Source: Kineothrix sp. MB12-C1
GTDB lineage: Bacteria; Bacillota; Clostridia; Lachnospirales; Lachnospiraceae
NCBI RefSeq assembly: GCF_030863805.1
Contig: NZ_CP132957.1
Coordinates: forward strand, 2,976,001-3,040,000
Direction of reading: 5' to 3'
DNA: 64,000 nucleotides
In this document: positions 32,944 through 41,835 of the stretch, in pieces
Numbering within the stretch: the first letter of the stretch is position 1
Layout: each line of letters starts with the position of its first letter
The notes under the pieces: generated by a model
Databases searched by the model: none
What the model was told of the DNA's origin: nothing
What the model saw: the letters and a program-made list of their open reading frames with translations, nothing else
Position numbers and translations under genes: made by a program

Positions 32944-32997
32944 GTAACAGTGAAGGTATCTGAACTGTTACAACTGTAACGGTACTGAACAGTTACC
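32944..32997. repeat. Dispersed repeat, module B plus a second hairpin
   Basis: GTAACAGTGAAGGTATCTGA then ACTGTTAC (32944-32971) is almost identical to 748-775. ACTGTAACGGTACTGAACAG follows directly (from 32974), giving a second stem. The element lies in the untranslated leader of the padR operon. Confidence 0.7.
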
Positions 32998-33023
32998 AAT
33001 TACGTAGGAAAGGAGCAAGGCAA

Positions 33024-33350
33024 ATGGTATTTAATACGGGAGCAGCGCTGCTCGATGCGATTGTTTTGGCCGTTGTGTCCAAGGACCCGGAAGGAACATA
33101 TGGATATAAGATTACTCAAGAGGTAAGGCAGGTAATTGAGCTATCGGAATCCACTTTATATCCGGTTCTGCGAAGGCTGCAAAAGGACGAATGTTTGGAA
33201 GTGTATGACATGGAATGTGCCGGAAGAAACCGACGATATTATAAAGTGACGGAGAAAGGCAGGGTGCAGTTAGCGCTGTATAAAAGCGAATGGAAGAAGT
33301 ATTCGCACAAAATAAGCGGAATGTTCGAGGGAGGAATCATATATGAATAG
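33024..33350 (+). CDS. PadR family transcriptional regulator
   Basis: The 108-residue winged-helix protein has GYKITQEVRQVIELSESTLY and PVLRRLQKDECLEVYDME, followed by RNRRYYKVTEKGR. These are the hallmark of PadR regulators, with TLYPxLRRL as recognition helix. It belongs to the short subfamily 2 type. It is the first gene of a four-gene envelope operon with DUF1700, DUF4097 and PspC partners, and overlaps the DUF1700 gene by 8 bp. It probably represses its own operon and is released by an envelope-stress ligand. An AAAGGAG site precedes the ATG. Confidence 0.93.
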   Translation: MVFNTGAALLDAIVLAVVSKDPEGTYGYKITQEVRQVIELSESTLYPVLRRLQKDECLEVYDMECAGRNRRYYKVTEKGRVQLALYKSEWKKYSHKISGMFEGGIIYE

Positions 33351-34008
33351 GTTGGAATTTATGCAAGAATTGGAAGCGCTTCTCTCCGATATCTCGCAGA
33401 GTGAAAAAGAAGAAGCGCTGCAATATTATAATGATTATTTAAATGATGCAGGTGTTGAGAATGAAGAAGAAGTTCTTGAATCCCTCGGCACTCCGGAAAG
33501 GTTGGCAAAGGTTATTAAAGAAGGTCTGAGCGACAATGCATCCAATGGAGAATTTACCGAAACAGGATACAGGGACCATTACACACAAGAAGAAAAACAA
33601 GAGGTAGTAAAGGCGGGCGATAAGAAATCGTTATCAACGGGTATGATCGTATTGATTATTATTTTATGCATCCTGGCATCACCTTTAATTATTTCCATTG
33701 CAACCGGTGTCCTGGGAGCCGGAGCAGGAATCCTTATTGGAATTGTAGGGATATTTTTCGGGATAGCGGTGACAGGATTTGCGTTGTTTATTACAGCAAT
33801 TGTATTGGTCGCAGTCGGAATCGGCAGTTTGTTCTCCATTCCGTTAGCGGGTATATGCCTCATAGGAGCAGGACTTTTGATTGGGGGACTTTCTTTAATC
33901 TTTATCTGGCTTACTGTGTGGATGTGCGGAACAGCTATTCCATGGGTTATAAGAACACTGGCAGATTTAATCGGTAAAATATTTCACGGGAAAGGAGAAA
34001 AAGCATGA
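33343..34008 (+). CDS. DUF1700 (HAAS) membrane protein
   Basis: The 221-residue protein has an N-terminal soluble domain (1-75) with the DUF1700 motif MNRLEFMQELEALLSDISQS, EALQYYNDYLNDAG and EEVLESLGTPERLAK. Three to four glycine-rich membrane segments follow (residues about 98-200). In many Firmicutes it is encoded between a PadR regulator and a DUF4097 protein. The set is associated with envelope-stress or antimicrobial-peptide response, though its exact role is unknown. The last codons overlap the next start (ATGA). Confidence 0.88.
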   Translation: MNRLEFMQELEALLSDISQSEKEEALQYYNDYLNDAGVENEEEVLESLGTPERLAKVIKEGLSDNASNGEFTETGYRDHYTQEEKQEVVKAGDKKSLSTGMIVLIIILCILASPLIISIATGVLGAGAGILIGIVGIFFGIAVTGFALFITAIVLVAVGIGSLFSIPLAGICLIGAGLLIGGLSLIFIWLTVWMCGTAIPWVIRTLADLIGKIFHGKGEKA

Positions 34009-34955
34009 AGAAATTCACGAAAGTATGCCTCTTTACATCGCTTATTCTGATTTTGTTCGGCGGTGTCATATTTGTGATAGGAGCGGCTTCCGGCGGTTGG
34101 AGGCAGGCGCAGGAAACAAGCCGGAACGACGCGTGGTGGAAGGTTCTGGATAGAGTATCCTATGCTTACGGCAGGGATTATTTTGACGACTTTGATAATT
34201 TCTACGATGATGATTTTGATGATAACGATGACGGCTATAACACGAGGAATGTATCGGATAGCGACAGGAAACAGGCAGGAGGCTCTGTTAATAAAGAGAA
34301 TGTTGATAAGCTCGAGATTTCTATTGGAGCTGCAGCCCTTTATATCGAGGAATCGAAGAGCGGAAATTTCGAGATGGTAAAAGATGGAGTCGGTAAATAT
34401 CAATATTATGAGTCTAGCGGAGTGTTATATTTGAAAGGAAACCAGAAAAATATCGTTCGAAACAACGAAAAAGTTTATCTCTATATACCAGCAGGTATGA
34501 CATTCGAAGAGATATCGATAGAGCTGGGAGCCGGACTGATAGAAGTAGGAGAGCTGAATGCGGATGAGGTAGAAATAAGTGTGGGGGCCGGACTTCTGGA
34601 GGCAGACAAAGTAATAAGCCGTAATCTCTCAGTGGATGTTGGAGCCGGAAAAGTAACGCTCCAGGAAGTGGATACGGAGGAGTTGGATATTGAGACCGGA
34701 CTCGGTTATGTTTATGCAGCAGGAAGTGTAACGAAAGAAATAGATGTGGAATGTGCTATGGGCTCTGTGGAACTTGAACTTGCAGGCTCAGAAACAGACT
34801 ATAATTATGAAGTGAAAAGTGAAGTCGGAACGATTGCGATAGGAAAAAATTCCTATAGTACTTTATCTAAAAAAACCCATATCAATAACAATGCAACAGC
34901 AAAATGCTCTGTGGAATGTGCTATGGGAAATATAGAAATATCATTTTTACAATAA
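34005..34955 (+). CDS. DUF4097 family beta-helix-like surface protein
   Basis: The 316-residue protein has an N-terminal membrane anchor (residues 8-32). A very acidic linker follows at about residues 60-85, with tracts of Asp and Tyr (YFDDFDNFYDDDFDDNDDG). The rest is a repeated beta structure of the DUF4097 type, with short repeats such as ELGAGLIEVGELNADEVEIS, VGAGLLEADKV and VGAGKVTLQEVDTEELDIET. The C-terminus CAMGNIEISFLQ closes the fold. It is exposed outside the membrane or in the cytoplasm depending on topology, which is not certain. It is operon-linked to PadR, DUF1700 and PspC. Confidence 0.87.
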   Translation: MKKFTKVCLFTSLILILFGGVIFVIGAASGGWRQAQETSRNDAWWKVLDRVSYAYGRDYFDDFDNFYDDDFDDNDDGYNTRNVSDSDRKQAGGSVNKENVDKLEISIGAAALYIEESKSGNFEMVKDGVGKYQYYESSGVLYLKGNQKNIVRNNEKVYLYIPAGMTFEEISIELGAGLIEVGELNADEVEISVGAGLLEADKVISRNLSVDVGAGKVTLQEVDTEELDIETGLGYVYAAGSVTKEIDVECAMGSVELELAGSETDYNYEVKSEVGTIAIGKNSYSTLSKKTHINNNATAKCSVECAMGNIEISFLQ

Positions 34956-34982
34956 TAAAAACAACAAAAAAGAAAGGAAATC

Positions 34983-35189
34983 ATGAGCATGGAAGATAAT
35001 TATAAGAAATTAAAAAGGACAAATCGGAGCAATAAGATGATATGCGGAGTATGCGGTGGAATCGGCCAATATCTGGGAATGGATCCCACGGTCGTAAGAC
35101 TTCTATGGTTAATTTTCAGTATAGCCAGCTTCGGAACGGGGCTTTTGGTATACCTGATTGCCGCCATCATCATTCCCGAAGAAGATTAA
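34983..35189 (+). CDS. PspC domain protein
   Basis: This small 68-residue membrane protein has the PspC core KRTNRSNKMICGVCGGIGQY, LGMDPTVVRLLWLIFSIASF, and one C-terminal transmembrane helix (GTGLLVYLIAAIIIP). PspC proteins take part in envelope-stress sensing. It is the fourth and last gene of the PadR operon. An AAAGGAAATC site precedes ATG 34983; ATG 34989 is an alternative start. A strong terminator follows. Confidence 0.92.
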   Translation: MSMEDNYKKLKRTNRSNKMICGVCGGIGQYLGMDPTVVRLLWLIFSIASFGTGLLVYLIAAIIIPEED

Positions 35190-35191
35190 TA

Positions 35192-35229
35192 AAAAAGGTG
35201 CTGCACCGTGAAGGTGAAGCACCTTTTTT
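35192..35229. terminator. Bidirectional rho-independent terminator
   Basis: AAAAAGGTGCT (35192-35202) pairs with AGCACCTTTTTT (35218-35229). It serves both the PadR operon and the convergent pdxS-ECF operon. Confidence 0.85.
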
Positions 35230-35239
35230 AGTTCGTCTT

Positions 35240-35833
35240 CTATTTCTTTTTCGCTCCTATGGTAAAGAACATCCCGGATTTCTTCAATGCCGGACGAAGT
35301 GCCATATATACGGATACCGATAGGATAGTGGAGGTCACAGCGTTAATAGAGGTCGCGGCGATGTTCCATGCCAGTGTGATGTCCGCAGCAGGCTTTCCGA
35401 GAATGAGCAGTTTGTAATAATAACCTACAAGGGGATCGAAGATCACATTGAAGAGCAAACCGCCTATGGCTGCAAGCAGCGTCCATTTGAAAACTTTTTT
35501 CGACTCGGTTTCTGTAGAAACATGACCTAATTTATGGGCGATGATTCCTGTGATGATACCGATGCCGAGCTTTAGAATAAAGGTCTTAGGGGCATAAACT
35601 ACATAGATGGGATCGAGCAAGTCTCCGATGGTCATGCCGAGGGCTCCGCCGAGACCGCCATATACGCCGCCAAGAAGCAAGGCGCCGAGAACACATACGG
35701 CATTGCCCAGATGTATGGAAGTAGCATCCCCGCCGGGCAAGGTAATTTTAATTTGTAAAAATGTGAATACAACATAAGATAAAGCGGCTATCAGCCCTAT
35801 AAATACAATTTTCTGAACTTTTTCATTTCTCAT
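35240..35833 (-). CDS. ECF transporter S component, probably for a B6 vitamer
   Basis: This 197-residue membrane protein has about six helices. The N-terminus KIVFIGLIAALSYVVFTFLQ and the segments LGNAVCVLGALLLGGVYGG and GALGMTIGDLLDP are typical of S components of energy-coupling factor importers in the COG4684 group. It binds a vitamin and uses shared EcfA/A'/T subunits encoded elsewhere. The gene begins 12 bp after pdxS on the same strand (AAGGAG ribosome site), so import of pyridoxine or pyridoxal is the best guess. That assignment rests on context. Confidence 0.82.
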   Translation of the reverse strand: MRNEKVQKIVFIGLIAALSYVVFTFLQIKITLPGGDATSIHLGNAVCVLGALLLGGVYGGLGGALGMTIGDLLDPIYVVYAPKTFILKLGIGIITGIIAHKLGHVSTETESKKVFKWTLLAAIGGLLFNVIFDPLVGYYYKLLILGKPAADITLAWNIAATSINAVTSTILSVSVYMALRPALKKSGMFFTIGAKKK

Positions 35834-35845
35834 GATTTTTCTCCT

Positions 35846-36721
35846 TTATTTTCCTCTTTCAGCCATAAGTAATTCTATTTCACTTTCGTTTATACCGATC
35901 ATAGCTTCCCCTAAATCTTCCGATAATCGTGCGATCTCATCCCAATCGTTATAATTTTTAACAGCTTTTACAATTGCTTCCGCTCTTCTTTGCGGGTTCC
36001 CGGATTTAAATATTCCTGAGCCTACAAATACGCCTTCTGCACCTAATTGCATCATTAAGGCAGCATCCGCCGGTATTGCCACTCCTCCTGCGGCAAAGTT
36101 CACGACAGGAAGTCTTTTATTATTGTATACATCTAGAATTAAGTCATAAGGAACTTGCAATTCCTTTGCGGCTTCATATAGCTCATCAAATCGCTTTGAG
36201 ATGATGTCTGCGATTTGTCTATTCATTTTGCGCATATGGCGTACCGCCTGTATAATATCACCGGTACCGGGTTCGCCTTTTGTTCTGATCATGGTTGCAC
36301 CCTCATTAATTCTCCTTAATGCTTCTCCTAAATCTTTGGCTCCGCAAACAAATGGAACTTTAAATTGAGTTTTGTCGATATGATATACATCATCAGCGGG
36401 AGAAAGAACTTCGCTTTCATCGATGTAATCTATCTTAATAGCCTCCAGAATCTGTGCTTCTACAAAATGTCCTATTCTGCATTTAGCCATAACAGGAATT
36501 GTGACAGCTTGTTGGATTCCTTGAATCATTTTGGGATCGCTCATACGGGAAACACCGCCGGCGGCACGAATATCTGCCGGTATTCTTTCCAGAGCCATGA
36601 CGGCACAAGCTCCGGCAGCTTCAGCAATTTTAGCTTGCTCGGGAGTTGTTACATCCATAATAACGCCGCCCTTTAGTGTTTGTGTCAGCTCTTGATTTAA
36701 TTCTCTTCTTTCCTTATTCAT
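35846..36721 (-). CDS. pdxS: Pyridoxal 5'-phosphate synthase subunit PdxS
   Basis: The 291-residue TIM-barrel synthase forms PLP from ribose 5-phosphate, glyceraldehyde 3-phosphate and ammonia delivered by PdxT. The blocks [74 protein letters not shown] and [20 protein letters not shown] identify it beyond doubt, with both catalytic lysines present. A strong AAGGAGG site precedes the ATG. A TATAAT-like box lies on the minus strand at 36775-36770. The expected pdxT glutaminase gene is absent: an S component takes its place. Confidence 0.97.
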   Translation of the reverse strand: MNKERRELNQELTQTLKGGVIMDVTTPEQAKIAEAAGACAVMALERIPADIRAAGGVSRMSDPKMIQGIQQAVTIPVMAKCRIGHFVEAQILEAIKIDYIDESEVLSPADDVYHIDKTQFKVPFVCGAKDLGEALRRINEGATMIRTKGEPGTGDIIQAVRHMRKMNRQIADIISKRFDELYEAAKELQVPYDLILDVYNNKRLPVVNFAAGGVAIPADAALMMQLGAEGVFVGSGIFKSGNPQRRAEAIVKAVKNYNDWDEIARLSEDLGEAMIGINESEIELLMAERGK

Positions 36722-36935
36722 TAATGATTCCTCCTTATGAGAGTCTTTTATGTAATGATGTTAAAACATATTATACATAAAAATGGAGCTATAGAAAGTA
36801 CCATTTTAAAACTTTTTGACGAGGCCAGTTTGAGTTTGATAAAAACCTACTTGCTCGGATTTCAGTATATTGATATAATAAAATCGTTGCTATTCACAGC
36901 TTCGCCATGAACGGCAACATGAAATCATCTTTTCG

Positions 36936-36950
36936 CTTGTTTCGGTAAAC
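36936..36950. promoter_or_regulatory. Candidate response-regulator site upstream of the sensor kinase gene
   Basis: CTTGTTTCGGTAAAC here matches, in reverse orientation, GTTACCGAAACAAG at 40431-40444, before the binding-protein gene. The gap 36722-37004 also holds a module B variant (36952-36979). Confidence 0.5.
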
Positions 36951-37004
36951 GTAACTGTTTAGAAACTTCACAGTTATCGATAAACAGTATGAAAGGACAG
37001 ATTT

Positions 37005-38849
37005 ATGAAAATCGATAAAAAATCAATTGGTAACAAGACAAGCTTACAGACGAAACTGATATGCTTGTTTCTTGTGACGTCTGTCATTCCGCTTTTTATT
37101 TTAAGCGTTTATTCTTATTACAATACTTCCAACACCTTAAAAAAGAATATGGAAGAGCTAACGCTAGGCAATCTGGAACAAACCGGTAATAGTCTGGAGA
37201 TATGGCTTGAATCCTATGAAGATTTACTGTATCAAATCTATACGAACGATGATGTGGTAAAGTTAATCGATAAACTCAATAACGGAGAAGATGACTCTGT
37301 GACGAGAAATCAGCTTAGGAGAATGATAAGCGGGCTTATCAATACGAAGGATTATATTCGTGCGATTACAATCATTACATCAGAAAATAAGATTGTCACT
37401 TATAACCAGTTAACCCCATATACGAATGAAAGCTCGTGGATAAATAATTTCAGCATGGGCCAAAAAGAGTTGTACGATGAGATATCATCGGATAATAAGA
37501 CGCATATTTTTTCCACAGAATATGCCGTAAGCTTTGCGAACGAGGATTACTACCTGTTTCATATTTCACATAGAATTATTGATTACAAAGATTTGGAGAA
37601 ACGCAATGGAGTAGTTATTATCAGCATAGATGAAGAATTATTAAAAAGGGTCTGTTTGGCGAAAGATGAAGACAAACTGAGTTCTAACAACTTTAATTTT
37701 ATCGTGGATAAAAAGGGAAATGTTATATCATATCCGGATAGTACCCGGTTGATGACAAAGATTACGGATGGTGAAAGCTCCTCTCAGGAAAAAAAGAAAG
37801 ATTATCTGAATTTCATATATGACGAAAATCTATTCCCGAATAAATATACTTCTTTGTATGTATATGAAAATAAAGGTCTGGAATGGGATGTTGTTAATGT
37901 AGTAAATCAAAAGGAGACTATGATAGGGATAGCGAACCAGCAGAGAATTAATATTGCAGCATGTCTGCTATGTTTTGGAATGGTCATAATTCTAACGCTG
38001 CCGTTATCGAGACAATTGGCGGAATCGGTACAAAAAGTTGTCAGGTCTATGGAAACAGTTAGTTCGGGTAATCTGGAAACGAGAGTGACAGTGGATAAGC
38101 AGATGCCCCTTGAGGTGGAGTTCATTGCCATTCAGTTCAATGATATGTTGGAAAAGCTGGATGCGGCATTGAAGAAGGAAAAGGAAGCAGGAGAACGTCA
38201 GCGTTTAGCGGAGATTACGGCTTTGGAGGCTCAGATTAATCCTCATTTTCTATATAATACACTGGATACTATTAATTGGATGGCAATTGATAAAGATGAA
38301 TTCGAGATAAGCAATGCGATCAATACCCTTGCCTCTATATTGAGATATGCTATAAAAAATAGCAATGCCACGGTGACGGTGCGGGAAGAGGTCAGTTGGC
38401 TGAAAAATTATATTTATCTGCAGCAGACAAGATTGAAAAACACTTTTCGTTGCAATATAGATATCGATAAGCAGATTGCAGACTGCAAGATACATAAGCT
38501 TTTGCTGCAACCATTTATTGAGAATTCTATCATTCATGGGTTTGAGCGGAGAACCGGTGAGAATATTTTGACCATTCGAATGGAAAAGAAAGAAGAATAT
38601 TTACAAATTATGATAGGCGACAACGGCAATGGGATAGAGCCTGCATTCGTAGAAAGGTTGAATGAGAGAGCCTTTCATATGATGGAAGAGAGTGAAAATA
38701 TCGGTATAGCCAACGCCTTTACGAGATTGTTCATGTATTACGGAGAAGATGTTCATGTAGAGATAAGAAGTGTATTGGAGGAAGGGACAGAAATTATAAT
38801 TCTGATTCCATGGAGATTGACCTATGAAAGTGATAATAGTGGAAGATGA
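37005..38849 (+). CDS. Sensor histidine kinase, YesM type
   Basis: The 614-residue membrane kinase has two transmembrane segments (residues 17-37 and about 312-332) flanking an extracellular Cache-like sensor of about 275 residues. A HAMP linker (about 335-390) follows. The His_kinase domain has INPHFLYNTLDTINW with phospho-acceptor H414. A HATPase domain has LLLQPFIENSIIHGF and GDNGNGIEP. This architecture senses extracellular sugars or binding protein and signals to an AraC-type regulator. The stop lies 26 bp inside the next gene. The downstream ABC importer and xylosidases are the probable targets. AAAGGACAG precedes the ATG. Confidence 0.93.
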   Translation: MKIDKKSIGNKTSLQTKLICLFLVTSVIPLFILSVYSYYNTSNTLKKNMEELTLGNLEQTGNSLEIWLESYEDLLYQIYTNDDVVKLIDKLNNGEDDSVTRNQLRRMISGLINTKDYIRAITIITSENKIVTYNQLTPYTNESSWINNFSMGQKELYDEISSDNKTHIFSTEYAVSFANEDYYLFHISHRIIDYKDLEKRNGVVIISIDEELLKRVCLAKDEDKLSSNNFNFIVDKKGNVISYPDSTRLMTKITDGESSSQEKKKDYLNFIYDENLFPNKYTSLYVYENKGLEWDVVNVVNQKETMIGIANQQRINIAACLLCFGMVIILTLPLSRQLAESVQKVVRSMETVSSGNLETRVTVDKQMPLEVEFIAIQFNDMLEKLDAALKKEKEAGERQRLAEITALEAQINPHFLYNTLDTINWMAIDKDEFEISNAINTLASILRYAIKNSNATVTVREEVSWLKNYIYLQQTRLKNTFRCNIDIDKQIADCKIHKLLLQPFIENSIIHGFERRTGENILTIRMEKKEEYLQIMIGDNGNGIEPAFVERLNERAFHMMEESENIGIANAFTRLFMYYGEDVHVEIRSVLEEGTEIIILIPWRLTYESDNSGR

Positions 38850-40359
38850 AATAAGGATTCGGGAAGGTATCTATAAATTATTTGGAAAGATGTTTCCTGA
38901 GTATGAGGTAGTGGGCATGGCGTTAAACGGTGAGGAAGGGCTTAAGATGATTCTTGAGAAAAACCCCGAATTAGTTGTGACTGACGTAAAGATGCCGATA
39001 ATGGACGGCCTGGAGATGGTTTCCAAGATGTATGAAAATAAAGTGAAGAGCAAGGTTATCGTATTGAGTGCATATTCGGAATTCAGTTATGCACAGCAAG
39101 CCATTCGATACGGGGTTAGCGAATACTTGGTAAAGCCTCTTGTTTTTATGGATTTTGTTCAAGCGGTAAAAAATGTGGAGGCGCAGTTAAAAGAAGTGGA
39201 AAGGTCTAACCCCGAAATATTGAGAAATCTGGAACATGTATTATTCGGACTTATTTTCGGAGGCATGAGTCTGGATGAAAAGTTATCTTCTTTTCTTGAG
39301 AGTAAATATGGGATTGAAGAAAGCTGTGGATTCAGCGAAGTATCAATATACCTTGGAAGTCAATACAAAGATAAGGTGAAAAGAATTCGGCGCATTGTTG
39401 AAGACTGTTTAGGCAGAGGAGAGGCAAAATATTGCATTTTAGAAATGCCCAAGGAAAAATTGCTTCTTATTATATTTTATTGTGTTCAAAATCCGGATGC
39501 TTTGGAAAGATGGTTTCGTTATGAAGTAGTTGAGCAGCTTTTTGCCATGGGAAATACGGATATAGGTTTGGGATGGATCAATGCTGTTAATGCGGGGGCT
39601 TTGAGGGAAAGCTTTCAGAGATTACAGCAATACATGGAATGGAATATATCTTTTGGGGATAAGGTAATGATTTCATATCCTAAGATTTTACAGGTACAAA
39701 CCGCGGTGTGCATATATCCGGTGGAAATAGAGAATGATTTGAAAGCCTCGATTTGTGCGTTGGATAAAGAAAGAATAAACAAAAATATCAGAAGATTCAA
39801 CCTATATTTCGGAAGGGATTACATATATGAGCCGAAGGAAATAAAAGAAAGTTATGTGAGGTTCCTATGGGTGCTGATGAACGTGTCGAAAGAAATCGGA
39901 ATTTTGGATCATGAGAAACTGGAACAGAAAAAGATTCTGGAGAGAATTATGGGCTCCGTCAATAAAGAGGAGTTAAAAGAAGTTTCGGAGGAGATATTTT
40001 CTTATCTTCGCAGCGATATTCAGGGACGAGACAGCAATATCGGTTTAAACGTAAAAAAGGCAGAGAGTATGTTTCTGGAATATTATCAACAGGGAATTAC
40101 ATTGGAAGAAATCGCTGCCAGGTTAAATTTGACACCGGAATACTTAGGTATGCTATTCCATAAGGAAAAGGGTGTGAAGTTCAGCACTTATGCGAGAGAT
40201 TATCGTATTGCGAAGGCCAAGGCAGTTCTGATAAGCAGCCAGATGAAGCTTACAGAAGTGGCGGAGAGGGTAGGATACTCCGATGCGAAATATTTCAGTA
40301 AGGTATTTAAGGAATGTACAGGGCTGCTTCCGGCTGAGTACAGAAGAACACATAAATAA
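38824..40359 (+). CDS. Response regulator with AraC-type DNA-binding domain, YesN type
   Basis: The 511-residue protein has a receiver domain (1-120) with MKVIIVEDEIRIREG, phospho-acceptor D54 in VVTDVKMPIMDG, and K at VKPL. A central region of about 270 residues has no clear motif. The C-terminal AraC domain (about 405-511) has two helix-turn-helix units, ITLEEIAARLNLTPEYLGML and MKLTEVAERVGYSDAKYFSK, ending ECTGLLPAEYRR. It probably activates the ABC gene set starting at 40483. The shared CTTGTTTCGGTAA sites at 36936 and 40431 are candidate binding sites. The overlap with the kinase gene indicates coupled translation. Confidence 0.93.
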   Translation: MKVIIVEDEIRIREGIYKLFGKMFPEYEVVGMALNGEEGLKMILEKNPELVVTDVKMPIMDGLEMVSKMYENKVKSKVIVLSAYSEFSYAQQAIRYGVSEYLVKPLVFMDFVQAVKNVEAQLKEVERSNPEILRNLEHVLFGLIFGGMSLDEKLSSFLESKYGIEESCGFSEVSIYLGSQYKDKVKRIRRIVEDCLGRGEAKYCILEMPKEKLLLIIFYCVQNPDALERWFRYEVVEQLFAMGNTDIGLGWINAVNAGALRESFQRLQQYMEWNISFGDKVMISYPKILQVQTAVCIYPVEIENDLKASICALDKERINKNIRRFNLYFGRDYIYEPKEIKESYVRFLWVLMNVSKEIGILDHEKLEQKKILERIMGSVNKEELKEVSEEIFSYLRSDIQGRDSNIGLNVKKAESMFLEYYQQGITLEEIAARLNLTPEYLGMLFHKEKGVKFSTYARDYRIAKAKAVLISSQMKLTEVAERVGYSDAKYFSKVFKECTGLLPAEYRRTHK

Positions 40360-40397
40360 ATAATCTTAGGAAAGTCCTCCTTTTAAAGTTTTGTTGA

Positions 40398-40444
40398 GTT
40401 TCGGCAATGCAGATGCCTGTTTATAATGAAGTTACCGAAACAAG
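40398..40444 (+). promoter_or_regulatory. Activator-dependent promoter of the ABC/GH31 operon
   Basis: TATAAT lies at 40422-40427 with only a weak -35 hexamer. The inverted pair GTTTCGG (40398-40404) and CCGAAAC (40435-40441) brackets it. The right half belongs to the 14-mer shared with 36936-36950. A weak -35 plus flanking sites suits activation by the AraC-type response regulator. Confidence 0.5.
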
Positions 40445-40482
40445 TGAATAACCTCATATGAGGTAGGAGGAAAGGTGAAATT

Positions 40483-41763
40483 ATGAAGAAGGTATTAGCA
40501 ACAATTATGACGACGGTGATGACAACGGTACTTTTGGCTGGTTGTGGTTCCGCACCGGCACAGGAAACCGGAAAAGAAACGTCAGTAGAGACTACAGAAA
40601 CAGTTCAGGAACAGGATGTGCAAGAGCAAGCGCAAGGGGAAGCGTCAGGCAATGTAACGATTTGGTATTATTGGGAGAACATCTCTCACCAGAAAGCGTT
40701 GAATCATTTAATCGAGGAATATAATAATTCTCAGGATGCGGTAACGGTAGAAGCGAAATATGTTCCTTTTGCAGATTTTAAAAAGCAGTTATCCATAGGA
40801 GCATCTGCAGATGTACTTCCCGATATCGTTCTTTTGGATAATCCAGACCATGCGTCCTATGCGGCAATGGGAATCTTTGCGGATATCACCGATAAGTTCG
40901 ATGTTAGTACTTATTATGACGGACCGGTCAATTCCTGTACATTGGATGAAAGATTATATGGAGTTCCGTTCGGAAGCAACTGTTTACTCCTTTATTACAA
41001 TGAAGATATGCTTAGTGCGGCGAATCGTGAGGTTCCGACCACATGGGATGAACTTCTGGACACGGCAAAGGCTTGCAGTAAAGATAATGTATCAGGTTTT
41101 GCACACTGTAGCTTACAGAATGAAGAGGGAACCTTCAATTTCCTTACATGGGTGTGGTCAACGGGAGCAACTTCGTATGAGATAAATTCTCCGCAAGGTA
41201 TTAAGGCTTTGACTGCTGTTCAGAAAATGGTAGAAGAAGGTGCTATGACAAAAGAAGCGATTAACTGGACACAGGGAGATACGATGAATCAATTTATCTC
41301 CGGTAACCTTGCAATGATGATTAACGGAACATGGCAGGTAGAGACGATGAGAACAGAGGTACCTGACTTAAATTGGGGTGTGGCGCCCATACCGATGGAT
41401 GTGCAGCAAGCCTCAGGACTTGGAGGAGAGAACTATGCTGTTATCGCCGGAGGCAATGAGGCTGCAGCGGTCGATTTCCTGAAATTTGCTACAGAAGAAG
41501 AAAACTGCTTATATATGATGAACGCTATGGGATATATTTCTTCCGACTCTAAGATTGCAGAAAAGCAATTCAAAGGAGATGAAGTATATGAAGCATTTGT
41601 AGAGGAGATGAATTATGCACATGCGAGAGGACCTATGCCTGAGTGGCCGGATGTATCAGATGCGATTTCCTTGGCATTTAATGAAGTTATGACTGGTGCG
41701 AGTACACCTGAAGATGCGGCGGCAAAAGCACAGGCAACCATTGATGGGATATTAACTCAGTAG
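40483..41763 (+). CDS. Sugar ABC transporter substrate-binding lipoprotein
   Basis: The 426-residue protein has a lipoprotein signal MKKVLATIMTTVMTTVLLAG with the lipobox cysteine at residue 21 (LLAGC). A low-complexity Glu/Thr/Gln linker to about residue 55 precedes a family 1 solute-binding fold. This includes VTIWYYWENISHQKALNHLI, DVLPDIVLLDNPDHASYAAM, GVPFGSNCLLLYYNEDM and ISGNLAMMINGTWQVE. It sits on the outer face of the membrane and hands an oligosaccharide to the two permeases downstream. A GGAGGAAAGG site precedes the ATG. A terminator-like attenuator follows, which would keep its dose above that of the permeases. Confidence 0.94.
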   Translation: MKKVLATIMTTVMTTVLLAGCGSAPAQETGKETSVETTETVQEQDVQEQAQGEASGNVTIWYYWENISHQKALNHLIEEYNNSQDAVTVEAKYVPFADFKKQLSIGASADVLPDIVLLDNPDHASYAAMGIFADITDKFDVSTYYDGPVNSCTLDERLYGVPFGSNCLLLYYNEDMLSAANREVPTTWDELLDTAKACSKDNVSGFAHCSLQNEEGTFNFLTWVWSTGATSYEINSPQGIKALTAVQKMVEEGAMTKEAINWTQGDTMNQFISGNLAMMINGTWQVETMRTEVPDLNWGVAPIPMDVQQASGLGGENYAVIAGGNEAAAVDFLKFATEEENCLYMMNAMGYISSDSKIAEKQFKGDEVYEAFVEEMNYAHARGPMPEWPDVSDAISLAFNEVMTGASTPEDAAAKAQATIDGILTQ

Positions 41764-41771
41764 AAGGTTGT

Positions 41772-41815
41772 AAGGGCAGGAAATACAGCAAAATGTAATT
41801 CCCTGCCCTTTTTTT
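41772..41815 (+). terminator. Intra-operon terminator/attenuator
   Basis: AAGGGCAGG (41772-41780) pairs with CCTGCCCTT (41802-41810), followed by a T7 run. It lies between the binding-protein and permease genes. Confidence 0.8.
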
Positions 41816-41835
41816 GCCCAAATGGAGGAAATATA

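Noticed and set aside
36722-37004. Riboswitch upstream of pdxS or the kinase gene
   Set aside because: I see a module B repeat and candidate regulatory sites but no recognisable riboswitch core.
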